The position numbers and the translations under genes are program-made. A DNA stretch of 64,000 nucleotides from Billgrantia montanilacus (GTDB lineage Bacteria; Pseudomonadota; Gammaproteobacteria; Pseudomonadales; Halomonadaceae), in contig NZ_QPII01000018.1 in assembly GCF_003336675.1 (NCBI RefSeq), forward strand, positions 1-64,000, written 5' to 3'. The notes beneath the pieces were generated by a model. The model saw only the letters and a program-made list of their open reading frames with translations. It did no database searches and was not told the origin of the DNA. How positions within the stretch are numbered: the first letter of the stretch is position 1; the number at the start of each line of letters is the position of its first letter. Below, piece by piece: positions 1 to 7,129 of the stretch.

Positions 1-299
1 TTCCATCATGGCCAGGCACCGATGCTGTGCCGCTGACAGGCCGGATATAAGCGTGCAGTCTCACCCCCGCCGATACGTTTCGGGCTTGCACAACGGGACG
101 GGTCCATATAAGTAGCTTTAGCTCACGACTGGAGGCTGCAAGCCTCCCGGCGGTGTTGCCTATGTTGACGGCTATAGCTGGCGCGGCGGTCTCCGCCAAG
201 GCGCCTGACGGCGCCAGTCGCGATCTGAAGATGCTCCGACAGCGTGGCCATGACTTCCCTTGCCACTTCACGCCAGTCTGCGATGAACCAGAAATAAGC
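1..299. other. Noncoding left edge, possible mobile-element remnant
   Basis: No convincing gene. A + strand frame is open from base 2 to a TAG at 113-115 and could be the 3' end of something running in from the left, but I do not recognise the peptide. Two perfect hairpins occur: GGAGGCT-gca-AGCCTCC at about 131-147, and the repeated GGCGCC blocks near 199-214. Neither is followed by a T-tract, so they are not typical terminators. The mix of dyads and an anonymous tail resembles the noncoding end of an insertion sequence, but no transposase is visible and this is a guess. Confidence 0.25.
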
Positions 300-1028
300 T
301 TAAGGCGAGATACCTTGCCCACAGCCCCTCAACGTCTGCCCATCGATGGTCAGTGTGACCCGTGCAGGGAACGGCTCGCCGCTCATGTCATCGAAGCAGG
401 CTCTCGCTTCCAGCCGGAGCTCGAAAGGCTGATCGCTCAGGCCGCTGGCCAGGGTCACGCGCCCCTCGGCGTTGTCCATGGCGGTGACGCGGTAAGGCAG
501 CGTCAACTCCCGGGCACCGTAATCCAGCACCAGCGACAATTCAGGGGTGTCATGCGCCAGATTGACGTGCCAGCCCGGCTCGTTGCCGCGGCCATGGAAC
601 ATCACCCCGGGGCGCTGCTCGCGGGTCAAGGAAGAGCGCGCCATGGCAGCGCTGCAGTCGAGACGACCGTTCCCGCTCTCCACCACGGCATCTCCCCCTT
701 TGTTCCAGAAGCTGAGGTCGCCCTGCTGGTAGCGAGCACCGCTGGCCACCACGGCTGGCGTCAGGCGATAGGCGCCGTGTGCTGACCACAGCCGTAGCTC
801 GCGCTCGCCAAAGGCGGTGACCAGATCCTGCTGGGGCGTGCAGCGCCAGGCCTCAAAGCGCTCGGCGCCGCCGGGAAAGAGCAACGAGGGAAGCAGCGGC
901 GCGGTGCTGTCGACCTGACTGACGCCGGGGCGCGGCCCGTCGACGGGCGCGGCGGCGCAGCCGACCAGCAGCAGTGAAGCGGCAGCCAGCAGCACTGGGT
1001 GGAAGGAAAAAGGCAAACGAAGCGTCAT
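300..1028 (-). CDS. Lipoprotein with MliC-like and COG3650-like domains
   Basis: Predicted outer-membrane or periplasmic lipoprotein of 242 residues. The ATG at 1028 was chosen because AAGGAA precedes it at good spacing and it starts a classic lipoprotein signal with lipobox LVGC (Cys24); an upstream in-frame start would add 25 residues before the signal peptide. Residues about 60-115 (W-R-C start, then SGARYQQGDLSFWNKGGDAV, then a second Cys) resemble MliC, the membrane-bound inhibitor of C-type lysozyme. Residues about 120-240 (GRGNEPGW, ending CGQGISP) resemble COG3650. MliC-family proteins protect peptidoglycan from host lysozyme; that role here is inferred. It ends close to the window edge and lies downstream of metE on the same strand, 111 bp away. 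Confidence 0.75.
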   Translation of the reverse strand: MTLRLPFSFHPVLLAAASLLLVGCAAAPVDGPRPGVSQVDSTAPLLPSLLFPGGAERFEAWRCTPQQDLVTAFGERELRLWSAHGAYRLTPAVVASGARYQQGDLSFWNKGGDAVVESGNGRLDCSAAMARSSLTREQRPGVMFHGRGNEPGWHVNLAHDTPELSLVLDYGARELTLPYRVTAMDNAEGRVTLASGLSDQPFELRLEARACFDDMSGEPFPARVTLTIDGQTLRGCGQGISP

Positions 1029-1139
1029 GATAGTTCCTTGGGCGTGTCGATCCGGGCACAGCATAACAGGCACCGGGGCGAAGGCCGCGGTGCCTGTTTT
1101 CACGCTTGCTATCGAAGCATGCTCGACTCGATCGCTGGA

Positions 1140-3440
1140 TCAGCCGTGGCGCCGGCGCAGCTCCCGGGCCACCTCGACCATGTTGGCCAGGGCCGGCTCC
1201 ACCTCCGCCCAGCCGCGTGTCTTGAGGCCGCAATCGGGGTTGACCCATAGCCGCTCGGCCGGGATACGCTCGGCGGCCTTCTCCATCAGCTGCACCATCC
1301 AGTCCACCTGGGGGATGTTGGGCGAGTGGATGTCATAGACCCCGGGGCCGATCTCGTTGGGGTAGGCGAAGTCCTGGAAGACATCGAGCAGCTCCATGTC
1401 CGAGCGCGACGTCTCGATGGTGATCACGTCGGCGTCCAAGGCAGCGATGGCGGCGATGATGTCATTGAACTCCGAATAGCACATGTGGGTGTGGATCTGG
1501 GTCTCATCCCGAGCCACGGCGGCCGTAAGGCGAAAACACGCCACCGCCCAGTCGAGATAGGCCTGCCATTCGCCGCGCCGCAGCGGCAGCCCTTCACGCA
1601 GCGCCGGCTCGTCGATCTGAATGGCCGGAATGCCCGCCGCCTCCAGGTCGGCCACCTCGTCGCGCAGCGCCAGGGCGATCTGGCGACAGGTGGTCGAGCG
1701 GGGCTGATCATCGCGTACGAAGGACCACTGCAGCATGGTCACGGGGCCCGTGAGCATGCCCTTCATCGGCCTGTCGGTGAGCGTCTGGGCATACTCGCTC
1801 CAGCGTACCGTCATCGCCGCCGGACGCGCCACGTCGCCCACGATCACCGGCGGCTTGACGCAGCGTGAGCCATAGCTCTGTACCCAGCCGTAGCGGGTGA
1901 AGACATAGCCGTCGAGCTGCTCGCCGAAGTACTCCACCATGTCGTTACGCTCGGCCTCGCCATGCACCAGCATGTCGATCCCCAGCCGCTCCTGGCGTAC
2001 CACCGCATCGGCGATCTCGTCGCGCATGCGCGCTTCATAGTCATCACGGCCCAGCTCGCCGGCCTTGAAGGCGCGCCGGGCCGCACGAATCTCGCCGGTC
2101 TGCGGAAAGGAGCCAATGGTGGTGGTAGGGAAAAGCGGTAGATCCAGTGCACGACGCTGCTGCCGAGCCCGCTCCGGATAGGCGCCGGCACGGTGGGTGT
2201 CGCCCTCGCCGATGCGTGCCAGTCGCTCGGCCACGGCCGGCTTGTGGATCCGCGGCGATTCGCGGCGAGCGTCCAGCGCCGCGGTGGCGGCCTCGAGCCG
2301 TACGCGATCCTCGGCGGTGGCGCGGTTGCCCAGCAGCCGCGCCAGGGTCACCGTCTCGTCGAGCTTCTGGCGGGCAAAAGCGAACCAGCTTCTGAGCTCC
2401 TCATCCAGATCGGTCTCGGCGTCCAGGTCCACCGGCACATGCAGCAGTGAGCAAGAGGGCGCCACCCAGAGCCGCTCGCCCAGGCGCATGCGGGCACTGG
2501 CGAGCCGCTCGCGCAGCACCGCCAGGTCGGCCCGCCAGATGTTGCGGCCATCGATGGCCCCCACCGAGAGCACCTTGTAGCCAGGCAGGTTGTCGATCAC
2601 CGTGGTCAGCTGCTCCGGATCGCGAACCACATCGATATGCAGGCCGTCCACCGGAAGGCTCACGGCCAGCTGCAGGTTGTCGCCCAGCCCGCCGAAGTAG
2701 CTCGCCACCATCAGCTTGACCGGCGCACGACGCAGCGTGTTGTAGGCCGATTCGAAGGCCTGCTTCCACTCCCGGGGCAGGTCCTGGACCAGGGCCGGTT
2801 CATCGAGCTGTACCCACGTCACCCCCTGGTCGGCAAGCCGAGCCAGGATCTCGCCGTAGACCGGCAGCACGGCATCGAGCAGCGACAGGCGATCGAACGC
2901 CTCGTCGCCCTTCTCCTTGGCCAGCCACAACCAGGTCAGGGGACCGGTCAACACCACCTTGACTGGGTGACCGGCGTCACGGGCCTCGGCCACCTCGTCG
3001 AACAGCCGGTTGCTGGCGAGCTGGAAGCGCTGCCCCACGTACAGCTCAGGTACCAGGTAGTGGTAGTTGGTATCGAAATACTTGGTCATTTCGCAGGCGG
3101 CGGCGGGCTCACCGCTGGGGGCCCGGCCACGCGCCATTCGGAAGGTGGTATCCAGGTCGACTTCGCCGGCGGCGACTTCCTCCTCGGCACCAAACCGCGG
3201 TGGCACGGCGCCCAGCATCGTGGAGACGTTGAGCACGTGGTCGTAGAAGGCGAAGTCGCCCACCGTGATCAGATCGAGCCCCGCCTCTCGTTGCACCTGC
3301 CAGTGGTTGCGACGAAGCTCGCGTCCGGTGGACTCCAGCGCCTCGCGGTCAATCTCACCGCGCCAGTAGGCCTCGACGGCGTGCTTCAGCTCGCGACCGC
3401 CGCCGATTCGCGGATAGCCAGATATATGAGCTAATGTCAT
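1140..3440 (-). CDS. metE: Cobalamin-independent methionine synthase MetE
   Basis: 5-methyltetrahydropteroyltriglutamate-homocysteine methyltransferase, the B12-independent last step of methionine synthesis. The ATG at 3440 gives 766 residues starting [18 protein letters not shown], the usual MetE N-terminus; the longer frame to 3527 would run through the metR promoter and is rejected. The zinc and homocysteine ligands are visible in the C-terminal half: His652 and Cys654 ([12 protein letters not shown]), Glu676 (TIETSRSD) and Cys737 ([11 protein letters not shown]). Length matches the family (about 750-770). It is transcribed divergently from metR across a 101-bp gap containing a MetR box, so homocysteine-dependent activation by MetR is expected. 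Very confident in identity. Confidence 0.97.
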   Translation of the reverse strand: MTLAHISGYPRIGGGRELKHAVEAYWRGEIDREALESTGRELRRNHWQVQREAGLDLITVGDFAFYDHVLNVSTMLGAVPPRFGAEEEVAAGEVDLDTTFRMARGRAPSGEPAAACEMTKYFDTNYHYLVPELYVGQRFQLASNRLFDEVAEARDAGHPVKVVLTGPLTWLWLAKEKGDEAFDRLSLLDAVLPVYGEILARLADQGVTWVQLDEPALVQDLPREWKQAFESAYNTLRRAPVKLMVASYFGGLGDNLQLAVSLPVDGLHIDVVRDPEQLTTVIDNLPGYKVLSVGAIDGRNIWRADLAVLRERLASARMRLGERLWVAPSCSLLHVPVDLDAETDLDEELRSWFAFARQKLDETVTLARLLGNRATAEDRVRLEAATAALDARRESPRIHKPAVAERLARIGEGDTHRAGAYPERARQQRRALDLPLFPTTTIGSFPQTGEIRAARRAFKAGELGRDDYEARMRDEIADAVVRQERLGIDMLVHGEAERNDMVEYFGEQLDGYVFTRYGWVQSYGSRCVKPPVIVGDVARPAAMTVRWSEYAQTLTDRPMKGMLTGPVTMLQWSFVRDDQPRSTTCRQIALALRDEVADLEAAGIPAIQIDEPALREGLPLRRGEWQAYLDWAVACFRLTAAVARDETQIHTHMCYSEFNDIIAAIAALDADVITIETSRSDMELLDVFQDFAYPNEIGPGVYDIHSPNIPQVDWMVQLMEKAAERIPAERLWVNPDCGLKTRGWAEVEPALANMVEVARELRRRHG

Positions 3441-3526
3441 GATGATGTCTCTTCTGCATGAATGCATGCAGATCAGTCTCGCCGGCCACCCCTGGTGAAT
3501 CAAACTAAACATACTAATCAAAAACA

Positions 3527-3539
3527 TGAAATGGATTCA
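3527..3539. promoter_or_regulatory. MetR operator in metE-metR intergenic region
   Basis: TGAAATGGATTCA is a perfect match to the MetR consensus TGAAN5TTCA. It ends 2 bp before the metR ATG at 3542, where bound MetR would block its own gene. A degenerate half-site (TGAATGCATGCA, about 3459-3470) sits near the metE start and could be the second site of a cooperative pair. The autorepression role is inferred from position. Confidence 0.8.
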
Positions 3540-3541
3540 TC

Positions 3542-4456
3542 ATGCTTGAACTACGCCACCTGCGCACCCTGATTGCCCTGCGTGACGCGGGCTCCCTGGT
3601 GGAAGCCGCGGAACGGGTACACCTGACCCAATCCGCGCTCTCGCACCAGATCAAGGATCTGGAGGAGCGCCTGGGTAGCCAGCTGTTCGTGCGCAAGTCC
3701 CGCCCGGTGGAGTTCACCCGTGCGGGCCAGCGCCTGATGGCGCTGGCCGAGCAGGTCCTGCCGCTGGTGCGCATGGCCGAGAGGGACCTGGCGAGGCTGG
3801 TCGGCCATGAGCCAGGGCGTCTGCACATGGCCATCGAATGCCACAGCTGCTTCCAATGGCTGATGCCGACCATCGATCACTTCCGCGATCACTGGCCAGA
3901 GGTCGAGATCGACATCCCCGGCGGCCACCACTTCGACCCGCTGCCAGCGCTGGCCCGGGAGCAGCTCGACCTGGTGATCACCGCCGACCCGCAGACACTG
4001 CCCGGGGTCTACTACGAGCCGCTGTTCCGCTATCAGGGCCTGCTGGCGGTGGCTCGCCAGCACCCTCTGGCCGACCGCGCCTTCGTCTTTCCCCAGGACC
4101 TCGCCGAAGAGACGCTGATCACCTACCCGGTGGAGCACAGCCGGCTGGATGTCTTTACCCAGTTCCTCGACCCCGCCGGGGTCAGGCCACGAGAGCTTCG
4201 TACGGCCGAGTTGACCATCATGATGATGCAGCTGGTCGCCAGTGGACGCGGGGTCTGCGCGCTGCCCAACTGGGCGTTGACCGAGTACCTGGAACGGGAC
4301 TATGTGAAGGCGGTGGCACTGGGCGAAGAGGGGATGTGGAGCACGCTGTATGCCGCCATTCGGGAAGAGAGCCGCGACCAGCCCTGGATGGAGGACTTCC
4401 TGCGCACCGCCCGGGAGACGTCGTTCGCAGTACTGGAAGGCATCAGGCCGGCTTGA
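3542..4456 (+). CDS. metR: LysR-type regulator MetR
   Basis: Transcriptional activator of methionine genes with homocysteine as co-effector. Length is 304 residues. The N-terminal winged helix-turn-helix (residues about 1-60, with LTQSALSHQIKDLEERLG and LFVRKSRPVEFTRAGQ) is close to MetR. The linker and effector domain begin with IECHSCFQWLMP, a hallmark of MetR rather than generic LysR proteins. Divergence from metE and the MetR box over its own start support the call. No strong Shine-Dalgarno precedes the ATG, possibly because the operator occupies that sequence. Its last 14 bp overlap the end of the convergent sensor kinase gene. Confidence 0.95.
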   Translation: MLELRHLRTLIALRDAGSLVEAAERVHLTQSALSHQIKDLEERLGSQLFVRKSRPVEFTRAGQRLMALAEQVLPLVRMAERDLARLVGHEPGRLHMAIECHSCFQWLMPTIDHFRDHWPEVEIDIPGGHHFDPLPALAREQLDLVITADPQTLPGVYYEPLFRYQGLLAVARQHPLADRAFVFPQDLAEETLITYPVEHSRLDVFTQFLDPAGVRPRELRTAELTIMMMQLVASGRGVCALPNWALTEYLERDYVKAVALGEEGMWSTLYAAIREESRDQPWMEDFLRTARETSFAVLEGIRPA

Positions 4457-6074
4457 CGGGCAACGCTGTCTCCCTGGGGATTGGCAGCAGCAACGAGAAG
4501 CGCGCGCCCCCCAGCTCCTGGCTGTCGTCCACTACCACGCTGCCGCCGTGCCAAGCCATGACCTTCTGGACGATGGAGAGCCCCAGTCCATAGCCGCCCG
4601 AGCGACGCGTGCGGCTGTCATCGAGCCGGGCGAAGGGCTTGAAGATGGCCTGACGCTCGCTCTCCGGGATACCCGGGCCATCATCCTCGATATCCAGCCG
4701 CACCAGCCGTGCCTCCAACGTAAGGCGTACCAGCACACGGGAACGGGCGTGTCGGCAGGCATTGGCCACCAGGTTCTGCAGCGCCCGCTGCAGATAGCGC
4801 GAATCGGCAATGGCCTCCACCTCGGGGCCGGGCGCCAGCTCCAGGCGAAGGTGGCCGTGCAGGGGGGCCAGGGTATCGAGCACCCGCCTGGCCATGGCGC
4901 GGCAGTCGACGACGGCACGCTGCAGCTCGGCACCGTTGACGATGCCGCTGTCGAGCCGGGCATAGGTCAGGATCTCATCGATGAGCTGGTCGAGCTCCTC
5001 GATATCGCCGTCGATGCCATGCAGCTGCCGATGGACGGCCGGGTCGTCGGTCATGTCCTCGACCATCTGCACGGCAAAGCGAATCCGGGCGACGGGTGTG
5101 CGCAATTCATGGGATACGGCGCGAATCATCTCCTGCTGGGAGCGCAGCAGCGACTGTACCTGCGCCGCCATTGCGTTGAAGGCCATGCCCACCCGGCCGA
5201 TGAAGCCACCGCCGTCGACCTTGACCCGGGTGTCGAGCCGACCGCTGGCAATGCGGCCGGCGGCCAGTTCCAGCCGCGCCAGACGAGCCTCGACGCCACG
5301 CACGATAAGGTAGATGATCGCTGCTAGCACGGCCAGCATGATCACCAATACCAGAAACAGGAGGGAGATGGGCGTCGGCTCCAGGGCCGAGACCGGGCCG
5401 ATCGATAACCACTGCCGGCTGCCATCCTGCGCGGGCACGGCCAGATAGACCGTCAATGCCCAGTGGCCTGGCAGCAGGCGGATGACCAGTTCGCCCTCTC
5501 GCAGGCGCGAGAGCTGGTGGCTGTCGAGCCCCTCCGGGGCCAGGTCGCTGAGCTGAACCGGAAGGGTGTCGGTGGTTACCCTGGCCAGCCGCTGCTGGCG
5601 GGCCTCGCCTTCCACCTCGGCCAGCCAGTCCCCCAGCAACTGGGCAAGGCCACGCAGTTGGCGCTCATTGAGCCCGGAGAGGCGTGCCTCGAGCACCCGA
5701 TATTCACCGGCTATGCGGCGATAGATGCGCCAGTTCTCGCCTTCGTCCGGCTTGACCAGGACGCTGCCACGCTGCAAACGCCTCCGCTCGAACCAGACCA
5801 GGCCGGCGTCGTCGGGGCTACGCAGGGAAAGTCGCATGTCCAGCCGGTCAGATTGCTGTGTCAGCCAATCACCACGCTCGTTCGCCGGCAGGGAGGCGAC
5901 CTTTTGGGTCAAGAGCAGCAGCGGCGCTTCGGCCAGCTGCTCGCGGTACTGTTCGATTCGCACCCGATCGACCAGTGCCAGACCCATCAGCGCCAGGCCG
6001 AAGGTCAGCAGCAGCGCCATGGCCAAGGCCAGATAGACGCGCAGGAAGGTGCCATCGGCCAGGAACCGCTGCAT
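4443..6074 (-). CDS. RstB-like sensor histidine kinase
   Basis: Membrane histidine kinase of 543 residues. Layout: TM1 about 11-35; a periplasmic sensor region to about 232; TM2 about 237-258; HAMP about 259-312; dimerisation domain with phospho-acceptor His322 in AVSHELRTPVARIRF; then the ATPase N box (NLVANACRHA), G1 (DDGPGIPE) and G2 (GGYGLGLSIV). It is downstream of, and 3 bp from, an OmpR-family response regulator, so the two form an operon. The order, HAMP type and kinase core resemble RstB of Enterobacteria and Pseudomonas. The signal sensed is unknown, so I give no symbol. The 3' end overlaps metR by 14 bp in convergent orientation. Confidence 0.9.
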   Translation of the reverse strand: MQRFLADGTFLRVYLALAMALLLTFGLALMGLALVDRVRIEQYREQLAEAPLLLLTQKVASLPANERGDWLTQQSDRLDMRLSLRSPDDAGLVWFERRRLQRGSVLVKPDEGENWRIYRRIAGEYRVLEARLSGLNERQLRGLAQLLGDWLAEVEGEARQQRLARVTTDTLPVQLSDLAPEGLDSHQLSRLREGELVIRLLPGHWALTVYLAVPAQDGSRQWLSIGPVSALEPTPISLLFLVLVIMLAVLAAIIYLIVRGVEARLARLELAAGRIASGRLDTRVKVDGGGFIGRVGMAFNAMAAQVQSLLRSQQEMIRAVSHELRTPVARIRFAVQMVEDMTDDPAVHRQLHGIDGDIEELDQLIDEILTYARLDSGIVNGAELQRAVVDCRAMARRVLDTLAPLHGHLRLELAPGPEVEAIADSRYLQRALQNLVANACRHARSRVLVRLTLEARLVRLDIEDDGPGIPESERQAIFKPFARLDDSRTRRSGGYGLGLSIVQKVMAWHGGSVVVDDSQELGGARFSLLLPIPRETALPVKPA

Positions 6075-6077
6075 GGC

Positions 6078-6764
6078 TCAGGCGTCCTTGACGAAGAGGT
6101 AACCCTTGCTGCGCACGGTCTTGATACGATGCGGATGATTGGGGTCGTCGCCGATCTTTGGACGGATTCGCGATACCCGCACGTCGATGGAACGATCCTG
6201 TCCGTCGTACTTGATGCCACGCAGGTCGCTGAAGATCTCTTCGCGGGTGAGAACACGCCCGGCATTGCTGGCCAACAACCACAGCAGGTCGAACTCGGCG
6301 CTGGTCAGGTCGATGCGATCGCCTTCCAGCCAGGCTTCGCGGGTGGCGCTATCGATGTCCAGGTTGCCGAACGAGAGGCGCACGTCGCCACCCTGTTCGG
6401 TGTTGTCCGCCCTCCGCAGCAACGCACGCATACGTGCCAGCAGCACCCGGGGCTGAACGGGCTTGGGGACGTAGTCATCGGCCCCCATCTCCAGCCCCAG
6501 CACCTGATCCATATCGTCGGTGCGTGCCGTCAGCATGAGAATCGGGCCGTTATAGTCGGGCCTGGCCCGTCGACAGATCGACAGGCCATCTTCACCCGGC
6601 AGCATCAAATCGAGGATCACCAGATCCGGCTGCAGGGTCAGGATCTGCTCAACGCCTCGCGAGCCCTCGGACTCCACGGTCACCTGAAAGCCATTGGCCT
6701 CCAGATAGTCACGCGTGAGTTCGGCCAGGCGCACGTCATCCTCGATAATCAGCACGTGTTCCAT
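6078..6764 (-). CDS. OmpR/RstA-like response regulator
   Basis: DNA-binding response regulator. The frame is open to 7001, but the start at about 6764 (MEHVLIIEDDVRLAEL) gives 228 residues, the normal OmpR-family size, and has GGAAA about 8 bp upstream; an in-frame ATG at 6791 has no usable ribosome-binding site. The receiver domain has acidic residues 9-10, phospho-acceptor Asp52 (LVILDLMLPGEDG), a conserved Thr and a Lys in KPVQPR. The C-terminal winged helix (about 130-228) contains the LTSAEFDLLWLL and SIDVRVSRIRPKIG signatures. It is first in an operon with the sensor kinase. RstA is the closest type I recognise; targets cannot be read from sequence. Confidence 0.9.
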   Translation of the reverse strand: MEHVLIIEDDVRLAELTRDYLEANGFQVTVESEGSRGVEQILTLQPDLVILDLMLPGEDGLSICRRARPDYNGPILMLTARTDDMDQVLGLEMGADDYVPKPVQPRVLLARMRALLRRADNTEQGGDVRLSFGNLDIDSATREAWLEGDRIDLTSAEFDLLWLLASNAGRVLTREEIFSDLRGIKYDGQDRSIDVRVSRIRPKIGDDPNHPHRIKTVRSKGYLFVKDA

Positions 6765-6979
6765 GTCACCGCTTTCCAGGTTGTCTTCCATCCTCGTTAT
6801 CCCCGTGCTGGGCAATTCATTTGCATTTCCGGGACGCCCTGTCCCGCCATCTACATCAAGGATACCCGAAATATGCCATTTCGCATGCCTGTGTTGATAT
6901 TGCGTACAAACAGCCTGATCAGCGAAGCATAGTCCCGGTCCGCGACAATGCCACAGGAAGTCACCAGGCCACACACAGG

Positions 6980-6988
6980 TTATCCACT
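6980..6988 (+). promoter_or_regulatory. DnaA-like box upstream of nrdA
   Basis: TTATCCACT differs from the consensus DnaA box TTATCCACA only at the last base. DnaA boxes upstream of nrdAB couple ribonucleotide reductase expression to replication in E. coli; the same role here is inferred from position, about 140 bp before the nrdA start. A single 9-mer match is weak evidence alone. Confidence 0.45.
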
Positions 6989-7004
6989 TGATGACTGCCA
7001 AAAA

Positions 7005-7051
7005 GCACTCTATCTTGTGTCCATAAACGACGAAACCACAAGATGATGTGC
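7005..7051 (+). promoter_or_regulatory. Paired NrdR boxes upstream of nrdA
   Basis: Two 16-bp near-palindromes fit the NrdR pattern (C-A-C, 8 AT-rich bases, G-T-G). Box 1 is GCACTCTATCTTGTGT at 7005-7020 and box 2 is CCACAAGATGATGTGC at 7036-7051. They start 31 bp apart, which is the three-helical-turn spacing typical of NrdR operators. NrdR is the ATP/dATP-sensing repressor of bacterial ribonucleotide reductase operons, and nrdA starts 78 bp downstream. The nrdR gene itself is not in this window. Confidence 0.8.
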
Positions 7052-7129
7052 GACTAGCAAGTCATGCCCTTGCTGTCAATGCACATCTTCCCCCGATAAA
7101 AAGCCCCGAGAGGAAGGGAACACCCCACC

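Larger units (their letters stand above)
6765..7129. promoter_or_regulatory. Regulatory intergenic region between response regulator and nrdA
   Basis: This 365-bp divergent gap carries no gene; the weak open frames are extensions of the response-regulator frame. The nrdA-proximal half contains a DnaA-like box and a pair of NrdR boxes, annotated separately. A good ribosome-binding site (GAGAGGAAGGGAA) precedes the nrdA ATG. The half nearest the response regulator should hold its promoter, but I see no convincing -35/-10 pair. Confidence 0.6.

Noticed and set aside
153..785. 210-residue + strand frame
   Set aside because: It lies opposite the lipoprotein gene; composition is that of an antisense shadow and no start signal is present.
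3441..3527. N-terminal extension of MetE
   Set aside because: The open frame reaches 3527, but MetE homologues begin at [13 protein letters not shown] and the extension would cover the metR operator.
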